A stretch of 64,000 bases of DNA from Protostelium mycophagum (lineage: Eukaryota > Evosea > Variosea > Protosteliida > Protosteliaceae). The first letter of the stretch is position 1. Every line of letters begins with the position of its first letter. Positions 48,162-59,166 of this stretch are shown here, in pieces. The notes under the pieces were generated by a model, which saw only the letters and a program-made list of their open reading frames with translations, was not told the origin of the DNA and did no database searches. Made by a program: the position numbers and the translations under genes. The stretch covers positions 1 through 64,000 of the forward strand of contig MZNV01001241.1 of NCBI GenBank assembly GCA_002081555.1. The letters are read 5' to 3'.

Positions 48162-48807
48162 AGAGTTTCTTGCTTTGTAATTCATGTGGGTTGTAGACAT
48201 TTCAAACATCTCGATTGCCAAACTCACAACACCGTCGAGCTGTTGTCTTTGGATGTCAATCAATCTTGAATTTCACTTTTGTTTTTTTTGGTTGGTTGTA
48301 AACGACGATGATTACGTAATTATGTCCAAGTGTCCAAATGATTTATTTTCCTTTCGCGTCATTTATTGTACAGGTCCTTTCTGTTGGGTATGATGATTCT
48401 ACAACATATTTGAAAAGCTGGGGACAATTCAAGATTAAGGCGGTTACTGAGATATTCCAAAATAGCAATATCTTTGCCCCAGTTTCGGCTTGATGGAGCT
48501 AGGGAACGGTGCGATGCGTCTTGTTAGGGTATTTGCTTCCCAATACCTGTTATTCCGGGTTGTTTTCAGCCTTGTAATCGCAAAACTTGAGTGAAATCTG
48601 TCAAAGGCGGGGCGACGTTTCATGTCTGTCACTTTCACCCGATCATCAGTCGACATTAATTCGTTCGACAAGGTTTTATACCACGAAATAGCAGTAAAAG
48701 CAGTGTGCCCGGTGCCATTGCCGTAACAATGTCGACACTCCGATTGCGACAGAGTCGTGTGGATCATTCTTTGCTGGCAGGGCGGAAGCTGCAAGACACT
48801 ACCAATC
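48162..48807. other. Spacer upstream of LPMO-lectin gene
   Basis: No supportable gene. A minus-strand open frame (48444-48926) runs into the next gene's first exon and shows no family features. GTTGTAGA/TCTACAAC words occur at 48190 and 48398. It presumably includes the LPMO promoter. Confidence 0.4.
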
Positions 48808-50585
48808 ATGTCTAAGGTCTTCTCCATACTTCTTCTTTGTGTGGTCGCAAAGGCACATATCGCCTTTTGGCACCCTTCCGTAAGCATTTTCAACCACATC
48901 ACAACATTAATCATCCTGATTATCACAGGCCTGGGATCCTGAGCCGCACAATATCCAGTCCAACAATAACTCGAATCCCCTGCAAGATCTGCCCTTCAAG
49001 TCTTGGTGGTTCCACAACAATTTAGATTTCCCCCCTGCCCCGGTACGACTTTCAGCTTGAGTTTTCATTGACTTTTCTCAGGGAGTCTTCTTTGAGCTTC
49101 CTGCCAATGGTGCAGCTGACATGCAGTGTGCCACCAACAGGGCCTTCACCTCTTACGGATTCGGATTGCCCGCCAACCCAAGAGATGCTCCCAATCCGTG
49201 GTCAAGTGACTCTCCCTGGATCGGTGAGTCCACGTTTCTGTGAGCCGTATTTTCAAGTCATTGATTATATACAGCCGAAAATAACCTCCACGCACCTGGC
49301 AGGACAAACGTCTCCGGTTGTGCAATTGCAATTGCGTACAAGTCTGACCCATTCGCTGTACAACCCAGTGACTTTGTTGTCTTCACCGTTGTCCACGATT
49401 GTCCCGCCAGACCTCTGCAGAGTTTTTCAATTCCAAATCTGCCCGCGTGCCCTGAGGGCGGCTGCATCTGTTCATGGTTTTGGATCCACAAGTCCCAGGG
49501 TGGTTCTGACCAGAATGTGAGTTGAAATTACCCGTCACCTGGACACTCATCTGTGCAGTACATGACCCCTTTCCGCTGTAATGTCACCAATGCTAGACCT
49601 GACGCGCAACCTGTTGATGTGGCCCGGGCCCGTGCACCCAGAAAATGTCACAACCCCGCCGATTGTACCAGAGGTCCCCGCAACCCAATGTACTGGATGA
49701 ATTTAGAGCAGAACAACATGCCGGAGCCAGGACAGTACGCTCCTAACTACGGAATATTGTACGGATTCCCTGAGGGGTCACAAAATGATATCTTTGTCAA
49801 CACCAACCCTGTCAACCAGAAGGTCATCCCCATGCCTGCAGAGCAGATGTGAGCAGATTCACGATTTTTGAAATTGGATTGACTGGTTGTAGATGCCAGA
49901 ACAAGACCCTCAACCCCCCGGGATTCTCCAGTAGGTTGGTTAGCAATGGTACAAATTCGGTCAGCTCCTCAAACTGGGGAGGTCTGATATCCCCCAACGG
50001 AATCTACCAATTGCACATTCAAGGTGATGGAAATGTGTACATCAACGAAATTGCGGTGAGTTTTTTTCGAAATTCCGTTGACTAAATTTCACGATAGACC
50101 GGTGACCAGACGTGGTCGTGTCAGTGCAATGGAGCTGCACCCGGCGATTATTTCACTTTGGCAGTTGGATCAGATGGTCTCGTCTCCATCTTCAACAACT
50201 CTGGTTACGCCACTTGGAAGAGCGTGATGAGCCAGGTATGATGACGTCATCATTCGTTGTTTCTGACACATGACAGGGTGTCGGAGTCCCCCCCTACCGT
50301 CTACAATTGAACGATGAAGGTTATCTGTCACTTTATGACGGCACCGGAATGGACATCTGGGAGTCTTGGTACTTGTGAGTTCACAACGACACTAAATTTG
50401 TACCAATATTTCACAGTGACCGAAGAGAATCCAACTACACTCCCTTCGATGCCGACCCAGCCATTTGGGGTGGCCGCAACTCCGTTGGCAACGTTGGAGC
50501 GGGAGGAAATGTGGCCAAGCTCACTGGAGCCTCTTGGACTGTAGCTCCACTTTTACTGCTTGTGTTCTCGGCCTTGCTCTTCTAG
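48808..50585 (+). CDS. Secreted LPMO-like protein with bulb-type lectin domain and GPI tail
   Basis: The start at 48808 gives a signal peptide (MSKVFSILLLCVVAKA) that would leave His as residue 1 (HIAFWHPS), the histidine-brace residue of copper lytic polysaccharide monooxygenases. Matching segments follow: SWWFHNNLDFPP, GVFFELPANG, GCAIAIAYKSDPFAVQPSDF, CPEGGCICSWFWIH and NNMPEPGQYAPNYG. The layout recalls fungal secreted LPMO-like proteins. A B-lectin domain follows at about 49.9-50.4 kb (HIQGDGNVYINE, LQLNDEGYLSLYDGTG). The C-terminus, SWTVAPLLLLVFSALLF, is a GPI-type signal with stop 50583-50585. Likely a cell-surface or cyst-wall polysaccharide-active protein. Activity is inference. Confidence 0.78.
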
Positions 50586-50769
50586 TCTGTCTGTCTTAAT
50601 AGAATTAGGAATTCCAAACATTTATGATTGCGATTTTTTCTTCAATTTTATTTTGCACTTTTTCTGATCTTCTGACAAATTTTTTTTTATCAAATATTTC
50701 TAAACTTTCTTGAAAAGAATGTCTAAACGGAAACAGCAACAATCCAGTGTATGATGTCATATCGTTGCT

Positions 50770-53700
50770 TTATTGCTTCTGTGCGTAGAAGGTGATGTCG
50801 GTAGGTCTGTCTTCCTCCTTCATCTTTTCTTCGAAGAAACTCGTGATGTTCTCCACGTCCACCAGCCCGATGTCCTTGGGGTATCTCGCCTTCACATTTT
50901 TTAGATTTTTTTCTCTCCGCATAGATTGTATTTTTCAAAATCTTAATGAAAAAATTTATCTAAAAATAATTCCAAAATTCACCTTGTACTCCAAAAGCCA
51001 GTCGAGTCTTGGGAGGTCAAGACCGAAGGGGAGTTCGTATCCGACGACTTTGAGACCGGAATCTTGTATCAACTTTTCTACACTGCGGTAGGTGAAGGCG
51101 GTCTGTACGGGCGTGAATATGAGGTTGAAAGTCTCAGCCTTGGTGGGTTGTCCCTCTTGACTCTCTACAACGCGAGTCAATCAATCGTCTTATTCATTTT
51201 TAATATTATTTTTAAAAAATAGTTTTAGCGAATTGGAACAATGAGAAAAAGGAGTAAAAATTACCTGGGATTTGGGAAATAATCTTGTTTAATTCTAAAT
51301 CTGTTGGCATGCGGAGGGGGGTCAAGTTGGAATCGAATAGATCTGGAGATTCGGTCTTGAGACCTGTTCTCATAGATCTAAATTTTTAAATTGAAATTCT
51401 GACATGTTATGAAAATGTGGAGTGGAATTATTAAAATAAATCATTGAAGAATTTGTACCTGACCAAATCGCTTCTGCGCTCAGTGTAAACCTGGAAAATA
51501 TGAGTCGATTTGAATTCAAATTTCCCGCCAAAACTCACCGTGGCCTTCAAGACGGCACCAGGGGCCATAACGGTTGAAACGGCCTTGATGATTTGCAATG
51601 GGTTGGGGCTGAAGCTCAAATCCTCCACAACGACAAAGTGGAATCTTTTCCCGCCAAAAGTGTCCTCTTTGATTTGTCCAGCCTGTGCATCTCAGCATCT
51701 ACAACGAATTTGAGAATAAAATACAAACCTCTCCTTGCAAGTAGGTGATGTCTTGGATGTTGTTATCTGCGGCCTCGCGCTTGGCAAAAGCGACATTCTT
51801 CGGTGAGATTTCTACGGCGGTTACCTTTGAGTTGTAGATCTTGTTGTACTCAATTGCCTTCACTCCTGATCCAGTGGATGTCATCTACAACGAGTCAGTT
51901 TTTCCTATTTCGGCATCTACAATGATTGTGCGCAGAGATTTAATTACCAAGACGGAAAGTTCCTCGTTCTCTTGAGGCAGCCTGTGGAAATCGCGTTCTG
52001 GGAACATCTTCTCCAGCACTTCTCTCTGGTTCACTCTGTGAACTCTTGTGGGGACTGTAGATGCTGATTTTGTGCCTTGGATCACACCGTGGTCTCTGTG
52101 TTGCAGGGATACAGTGTCCTCAATCGCGGTGACAGGGACCAAGTTGTAGATCTCCATGGCTTCTGTGGCCTTTTATTGTCAGAACAATTCAAGAAAATAT
52201 GTTTTGAAACATTGTTATTGTGCGCAACAATATAATTTGCCCTCCATTATGTATTATTCACAGAAATAAATAAAATGAAATTGTTCTGTTGCATATTTGA
52301 TACAAACCATGGTGGCAAAGGATCTCAAAATTCATAAAGGCTCACCTTGTTCAGGATGGTCAGTTTGAGGAATTTGGCGAGGTAAGGATTCAACTTGGTG
52401 AGGTCAACACGCGAGATGACCTGCTGAATGTCGTGCAAGTGGTGGGGTGGCTCATACAGAGCTAGTGCTGCTAATTTGATGATAAAGTTCTTCTCAGGAA
52501 CTCCATCGACAACGAGGTCGTTGGCTGGTAAAAATCAGAATAATTCTTAGTCTCTTTAAACAATAATTTCAATTTGTGAATTTTAGATTATTTAATAAAA
52601 TCATAATTTATGTACAAAAATGCATTGTTGGAAATTCTCATGTAGTGCAAAGCAAAAATAATACATATTTCCAATAAACATTCACAAAATCGATTTTTCG
52701 ATTGAACTTGCTCACATTCATTGGCGATTCTGGACTCCAACAATTTCTTTGTTCTCTCCAAGGCTTCAAAATCTTCCTCCTCCGGGTCTTGTGAGTACCC
52801 GTTAAGGTAGCTCTGGACCGCTAACGCGTAGAAAAAATCTTCGTACGTCTCGAACTTCTCGTTGTCCTGTGGGCAGTCTCAACTTCAATTCGGTCTTGAT
52901 ATTGATAATTCGTTTTTTATGAGTGTTTTGGTTCTTGTAATTACCTCTGCAAAGTGCAAGAGAGCGGGGCGAACGTTGATGGTGTCAGCAGAAGTGTCGA
53001 ATCCGATCTCTGTCAGACATCTGTACTCAGTCAACCGCGTTACTTATCGGCAAGATGACTCGCCTGAGGTAGAGTGCGTGACGGAGGTGCTTTCGGCTGA
53101 TGTTTCCGAGTGCGTTCAATTCGGCCTTCAGGCGCTCCAGTCTTGGTCCGGCTTCTTGTGTTCTGGATCTCGCTTGACAATCTCTTCTGATGGTGTGGGA
53201 CCACACCTTCAAGCTAGCCTGTGAAGATGTCATGTTGTTTGTATGATGACGTCACGACTCACGCTCAGTAAAAGTCGCTTCTCGATCATCTCCATATCCC
53301 AGCACGAAGTGAAATCTTCCATAATTTCCTTGCTTTGAGGTCCGATGAGTCCTTCTGCAGAAAAATTCAGAAAAAATTGTTTTGCTCGAATCAATTTTGA
53401 GAAAATGTTGACCTTGTCCGCTTTGGATCTCAAAATCGGTGAGTTGTAGAATGATGAGGGTATATAAGAGGGTCATGTCTGATTTTTTGTTGGCACCGTC
53501 TCTGAACGCCTTCACCAAGTCTGACACTATGTTTTCTCCTCTGCAACGAGTTAAAAACGAAAATCTCTCGAAAATCTCTCACATTTGTCCGGTCTGGAGT
53601 GAGTTTACAGTCTTGTAGATGGACAATTCTGGGTCGTTGGGGTACTTTTCGATGACATCATTCATCACTGTAGCAAAGTCCACCAAATCGCTCTGGTCAA

Positions 53701-54700
53701 TCGCGGTATTTCCTTGTGCTGAAGCACAGACTCTAAACACGAATTTGTGGAAGTTGATGGGGTCCTTCGCCAAGTATTCACTCAGTATGACGTGTCTGGC
53801 ATAATCCTTCTTTCTGAGCGTGATCTGCTCTCTGATCAGACCCTCCAGCTCTTCAAAGTCTGAGACTCCAAAAAGAGCGCCGTGCTCCTGCAGAGCTTTT
53901 CTGTTAGAACCGTGCATGGACACCAGATCAGGTGCACGGAAAGAGTACTCTTCAAAGGGGGTGGGGGGAAGCTTCTGGCGTGTGTTCTCTAAGAGGTTCT
54001 TGAGCTCATCGGTGGGCTCGAGAGAGCAGGCTTGGTAGAAGTATGTGAAGGCTGCTTTGTGATCTCCGATGTCAGAAGCGGCACGTCCGGCACGGTAGTA
54101 GCCCTGTTTGTTTAAGACGTACATTTGGGGTGAAAAAACGATGATCATAGTGTTCGTGTGATCACCTTGGCCCAGTCTGGTTTAATTTCTATGGCTGTGA
54201 TGGCATCATTTAAGGCCTCCTGTGGTTTGTGATTCGCTTGATTGGCAGCAGAGCGGTTGGCAAAATAAACCCATTTATCCTTTGTGGCCAGAGCTGCAGC
54301 ACGAGAATAAAACTCGACTGCTTTATCAAAGTCTTTGGCCTTGAAGGCGAGATTGCCTTGATCCTTCAATTTCGCAGCTGCAGTTGTAAGTTTACGTTGT
54401 TTGTGATCTCTTATTTACCTTCTTCATCTGGATTAGTGGCTGCTTCTGCTTGCTCTCCTTTCTGTTATGATCATATCAGATTGAGATCAGATTTAATTCA
54501 GGTGAGAGAGCTAGTCAAAGGTTCTAAAACAAGACGTAAGTACTCACCTCGACGACGACCTCCTCCTGCTCTATTGTCTCTTCATCTCCTTCGTCATAAC
54601 CCTCTCTTGATGAGTAGTACCAAGATAATGCGAGGGCAGCCACAGCCGCGACACCGACACCAGCGATAACTTTCTTAGTCGTAGTGTTCAGGTTCTCCAT
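50770..54700 (-). CDS. Membrane-anchored TPR protein fused to SAM-dependent methyltransferase
   Basis: The start is ATG at 54700 (MENLNTTTKKVIAGVGVAAV), an N-terminal anchor followed by an acidic linker. TPR helices follow (KDQGNLAFKAKDFDKAVEFY, RSAANQANHKPQEALNDAIT, then GRAASDIGDHKAAFTYFYQA). A long helical middle runs 53.9-52.3 kb. The C-terminal Rossmann methyltransferase has TSTGSGVKAIEYNKIYNSKV, VTAVEISPKNVAFAKREA, RFHFVVVEDLSFSPNPLQII and TVYTERRSDLVR, ending DITFYAQKQ (stop 50770-50772). The layout resembles bacterial TPR-methyltransferases with an LYSExAR motif. One intron near 53059-53017 appears to be GC-AG (AG|GCGAGT...TACAG). Two acceptors are CGTTGTAG (51164 and 51884). The substrate is unknown. 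The anchor suggests an outer mitochondrial or ER membrane. Confidence 0.75.
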
Positions 54701-55409
54701 CGTGATATGATCTCTGAAAAAAGGCGGAAAATCGAATTTCCTGTTCTACAATTATGATGTTCCAATTTATTGTGCCTCCTTAAAATACCGGCCCTTTGTT
54801 CCAAAATTGAAGCAGGAGGCTCTTTCGCACATGCACCATCGCTCAGTGAACATACGAGAGTGATTCTATACCTAATGCCGACGAACGAACGTCAATATCT
54901 CATAGCTGAAAGTCGGAACCAAGAGTGTATGAGATTTGGCATGGACATAGTATCATATGACTGTCGCATAACTCTAAATGACTCCAGCATTCAGATCCCA
55001 CGATCGTGCAAAAAATTGCACAACATCAATGATGATGTGCCTGATTTCTTCATTTCAAGACAAAGCCGAAACCATTCATCTGGTATCATTATCGTCACAT
55101 CGACTGCTTTGCATATTATTGGTGTCCTTTACGCTCATATCTCAATTGTCGACAGTGAAATACCTCCGCTGTACACGGATTTTTAGGCCATCCGAGCTCA
55201 TATCGAGGGCAGGAAAGAAAGAGAGTCTTCAGGATGAGCACCAACAAAATTGTGCCAAGGATCTTCTTCCAACATTTCGGTGAGTGCTTAATTGTTTATC
55301 TAAAAATAGCAACAAAGATGTCAAAGAGTTTCTGTTCGACCTTTCAAGACATTATTGCGTTGCATTCCAAAAACTAAAAGAAAAACTCTTTTGAACTTTA
55401 TACAATTGC
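54701..55409. other. Spacer, open frames without support
   Basis: Plus-strand open frames at 54770-55186 (138 codons) and 54978-55283 overlap and show no family features. They may be chance frames or a hypothetical gene. The region lies between the TPR-methyltransferase 5' end and the F-box gene 3' end. Confidence 0.35.
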
Positions 55410-56547
55410 TTATAGGTCCAACGCCCCAGCGAACAAACGCTCTATCTCATTGGACCTCCACTCCTCCTTGTAGAGGCTGGGCTTGCATCCGATACCAGAG
55501 AAATCTTCAGACGGCCACATGCCCAAGACCAGCGGCTCATGAGGTGACATGTCTTCGAGTTCTATTGGTCTTTGATCCGTTGTTTCTGCTTGGAGGTGCC
55601 ACAAGGTGTCTAACGAAGTAGCAATAAAGCCTCTCGACATTTCCTCTTCAAAGAAGTCCCCCGAGATCGGCGAGGCATCGTAGCTGGAAAAGGCAAGTGG
55701 TGAGATGGGAGCCACCGATGTAAAGTCGATCGAGGAGCCGTCGCTATCGTATGAGCGGCGCAGTTCGAAAGAAGGTGAGAGTGCCGTTGTGATGGGCGAG
55801 ACGGGTACGGCAGTTGGGGTGATGGGTGCACTCTGTGGTTTGGGGTTGCTTCTGGCCCTCTTTCGCGGTTGTTTCGGTTCGATTGTCTTTGTGATGGCTT
55901 CTTCTGATCTCTTGTTGTTTGACTTGTGAACATGAGATGAGCGGTTATAAATGTTGAATGAAAGGCCACACTCCTCGCATTTCTTGTCTGTATACTTGCG
56001 AACGAATTCGATCTTCCAGTCCTTCTGATTGGCTTGTGGGTTCTTTCGTGTTAAATTGCATAAGAGAGTGTAGCTCTGAAAATGTGATCGTCTGTAGAGA
56101 GCTTCCCAAAGATCCGCGCAATTGGCGGCCAAATGGAAAACCCTGCTGACTTTGCTGCATGAGACCAGATCTTTTTCTGAAAGATACCGCAAGATGTCCG
56201 TCATTATCTTCTGAGGAAGCTCATCAAAAGGACCGTTTTTTGTAGTGGCCCTCTTAATAGTCTGTTGTTGGTTGGTCATGTTCTTCATCATGGTGACAGA
56301 CTGCATGTGGTACAAGTATAGAGATACAGGCTGGTGAACTTGCCCTTGAGGGGTGAGAAATGGTTTGGCTTGCGGTTGCTGGCTTAAAGCTGTCATGAAT
56401 CGCGCGTGTATCCATGGTGACATCCAGATTCCAACACAGGTCAACGGCTATTTCGTCGGCATTTACGAGATCAGCCACTTTTGACACAACTTCTGGTGTA
56501 ATCTGTCGACAAAATCTCATCGTCTTCACGGAATTGAATTGGTTCAT
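55410..56547 (-). CDS. F-box protein
   Basis: The clear part is an uninterrupted frame ending at 55410-55412. An F-box, FDELPQKIMTDILRYLSEKD then LVSCSKVSRVFHLAAN and ADLWEALYRR, lies near 56090-56230. A C-x2-C element (KKCEECGLSFNIYN) near 55970, a basic RKRARSNPK and a Ser/Pro-rich tail follow. The likely N-terminus is ATG 56547 (MNQFNSVKTMRFCRQI), joined by an intron of about 50 nt (GTTGGA...GACAG, near 56433-56386) to SLSQQPQAKPF. Otherwise translation starts at 56444. Probably a substrate adaptor of an SCF ubiquitin ligase. Confidence 0.75.
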
Positions 56548-56800
56548 CTCAACGGATACGTTCGTTATCTGGTGAATCTATAAGTGCAAAAAAGGTTCAC
56601 AAAGGACATCCTCAGCTTGTTCCCGCGCGTTCCAGCTTTCACAAGACAGAGAGGTTCTAGAGATGGTGATCAGCTGAAGATACAAAGCTTGTTGAACCTG
56701 TCTATGGGTTCATACTTTGAGACCTGACAAGCTGTCGTCTGAAACTCCTTCAATTCTACAACGCCCTCTCCTGTCATGAATTCTTCAGAATCAAAACGAT

Positions 56801-57429
56801 ATGGGCGACGAAGTCCAAGATCAGATCAAGAGATTAGAAGCCAGTTTAGAGGCTCTAAAGAAGCAAGTCAAAGACACAGAAGAAGCGGATCCAAAGCTGA
56901 GGAGAAGGAAAAAGGAAGAACAGAAAGATGAAGAGGTGAAGAAGGACGAAGAAGATGATTCAAAAGAGAAGAAATCAGCTCTCCCATGGCGAAGTAGGTG
57001 TGAATTATAGTCGATTGGAGTGTTAACTCAGTGTTGTAAGAATGATTCTTTCCGATGTTGATGATGACAGCATATGAACCACCTCATCTCACAGCAGCTA
57101 TTTTAAGAGGAGTGTTGATGGTTCTCATATTCCTTCTGTTGCATTGGGCTTGGGAAAGATACATCTTCAATCCCATATTCCGACCTGCGCCAAACATCGA
57201 TTATGATAAGGTGAGTACTTTTGATTTTCTCATCGATGGACGTCAAGATTGATTTGTATCACAACAATACACCAAGATGAGCAACACGAATTTTAATTTG
57301 GTGAATGATGATTGTACAACTCCTCATTGCTGTCTCTGCGCAGCTCTGCACTCATAACGAAGTTCTAAGCGATTTTTATGCAAAGGGCTGCATGAACTGT
57401 TGTCTTTCTTTTTGCAGAAATACAAGTAG
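56801..57429 (+). CDS. Small coiled-coil/transmembrane protein
   Basis: ATG 56801 opens MGDEVQDQIKRLEASLEALK, a coiled coil, then a Lys/Glu-rich stretch to SALPWR. A phase-1 intron joins TYEPPHLTAAILRG and the TM helix VLMVLIFLLLHWAWERY, then FRPAPNIDYDK. The last exon (after TTTTTGCAG at 57417) adds only KYK with stop 57427-57429; reading through instead would end at 57252. About 115 residues. Probably tail-anchored. Function unknown. Confidence 0.6.
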
Positions 57430-57772
57430 CCTGAGGAGGTCAGATTCCTCAAGTGACAAACACCTGCATGATTAAATTCACCAACCCTGAAAGGCACTTG
57501 AGTTTCTTTTTGCAAAAAGAACTTGTGTGTTCAAACAAAACTGAACGGGATGCTGATTGAAAGCAGATTCTAAAAGGCATGTGTCCTGAAGGGACCGAAA
57601 ACTGTGGCTATAAGCTAAAAAAGGATTGGAAAGAGTCCATCGGACAAGCTTTTGCACAATGATGAAGATTAGAACAAAATCTCATGTTTCATGTAATCTT
57701 CACATGTTTGATCAGATGGAACATTAAAACTATTGGTGTTTTTATTATCAAATGTACAGAGGCCAGGACTTC
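57430..57772. other. Convergent spacer
   Basis: No gene or notable element seen between the small TM gene (+) and the four-helix membrane gene (-). Confidence 0.4.
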
Positions 57773-58491
57773 TTAATCAAGGTCGGCATCGCTTGTCTTT
57801 GAAACGTACATCTGAGGGCTGAGTGTGATTTGGGTGGGAATCTGTCGTAAAGTCAACTTGTTGAGGGCGTAAGATTACTCACTGCTTGTTCTACGTCATG
57901 GACAACGAGAGGAGATGTCCACAGCTTCTTGGAGTGGACCAAGATTGCAATAAAGAGGCTGGATCGGCTGCCTACGATGAGACCCTGTACGACGGCATTG
58001 GCAACCAAGACGATGGTTTCCCTATATTCTTTCAGAACGACCCTTTGATTTTCATCTACTAACCCGGTGGTTATCGACTTCGCAAAGTAAAAGGTGCTGA
58101 GAAGGCTTGAGACAGCGAGGAAGATACCTCCTAATTCGATGAGCAGGGCGACGGGCATGAATATTCTTCTGACGACATGCAGCTCATGAGCGGTCGCAAA
58201 GAGAGAATAAGCGGGCATCAAAAAGATGAGATGGGCTCCCAAGAGAAAGAGAGCCAAGGGCATGAGACTTATTCCGCCGATAATGGACAGGAAGATGGCC
58301 CAAATGAATAGAATCAGAATGACTGTAGCCCATTTGGTGCCCAAGATGAATTGAGCTTTCTAATACAGTCAATCTGGGTAATCGTGACAGCACACAAATC
58401 ATACCTGAAAATCGTTCTGCTGCTTCTGAACCTCCTCGCTTTGAGTGGCCCAAGGTACTGGAATGTATTTACCGTAGTCAGCGACTCCCAT
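57773..58491 (-). CDS. Multi-pass membrane protein, unknown family
   Basis: ATG 58491 opens MGVADYGKYIPVPWATQSEE. A short intron (GTATGATTTG...GTATTAG) joins KAQFILGTKW. Four or more hydrophobic helices follow (ATVILILFIWAIFLSIIGGI, LMPLALFLLGAHLIFLMPAY, FMPVALLIELGGIFLAVSSL, IVLVANAVVQGLIVG). After VVHDVEQA a GTGAGT intron probably joins IPTQITLSPQMYVSKTSDAD and the stop at 57773-57775. Otherwise the frame stops at 57853. About 170 residues. Function not recognised. Confidence 0.65.
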
Positions 58492-59166
58492 TGTGTTTGT
58501 GATGTGTAGTTGAAAATGTGTGAAGGAGAAATGTGGCGTGCCATCAGAGAAAAAGTATCATGCAATATCTACAACTCTGACATTCCCAAGAAATTTCCCT
58601 CCGCGTTCGGCAAGCCATCAACACCTGATCATTAATAAATTGAATTGTACACCTTTTGCTGTGCTCGATGTTGAGCGAGACAGTGTGGTGTTTTGAATAT
58701 GGGCATCTGGGTTCATCGTAGAAGGGAACTGAAAAACCAGGGGGAAGAGTGACGCAAACCGAAGTCCAAAGACGTCTTTTCACCCCGTCATGCTTGTGAT
58801 AAGAGATCTTTTTATACTATGAGCTGATTGAGATGGGGTGACACCTCATTTTTCCAAGCACCAGGATGACCAACACTGACACTGCTTCTGACTGAGTAAA
58901 AGGGTATGGTAATTAATAGTGTCGCGTTCCACTGTTGACGACGCAACGCAAGGGAAAGACACAAAACTAAGTCTTCATAAAGATCCAGCTATTCAACTAT
59001 TTATTTGGAGAGGACACCCCATTGATTACAAGATTGGCTGTAGAGGCTGGAAGGAACAGAGTTGATTGCAGAATATATTAGAGGATGATCAGAATTTTGC
59101 ACCAACAACAAAAGCGAAATAATGGTAATTCGAGCGTTTTAGACAACAAAAATCTGGAGCAAAACT
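58492..59166. other. Spacer between two minus-strand genes
   Basis: Contains TCTACAAC at 58568 and the promoter of the gene ending at 57773. Short open frames at 58184-58783 are shadows. I see nothing else. Confidence 0.4.

Noticed and set aside
48444-48926. 160-codon minus-strand open frame as a gene or transposon remnant
   Set aside because: It overlaps the well-supported signal-peptide exon of the LPMO gene on plus and shows no recognisable family motif.
51698-51705. CGTTGTAG at this methyltransferase intron as the acceptor
   Set aside because: Using it puts the next exon out of frame. The downstream GCACAG restores AGQIKEDTFGG, so the word is internal here.
54770-55186. 138-codon plus-strand open frame as a gene
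   Set aside because: No domain, no splice-joined partner, and a second overlapping frame of similar length; chance is likely.
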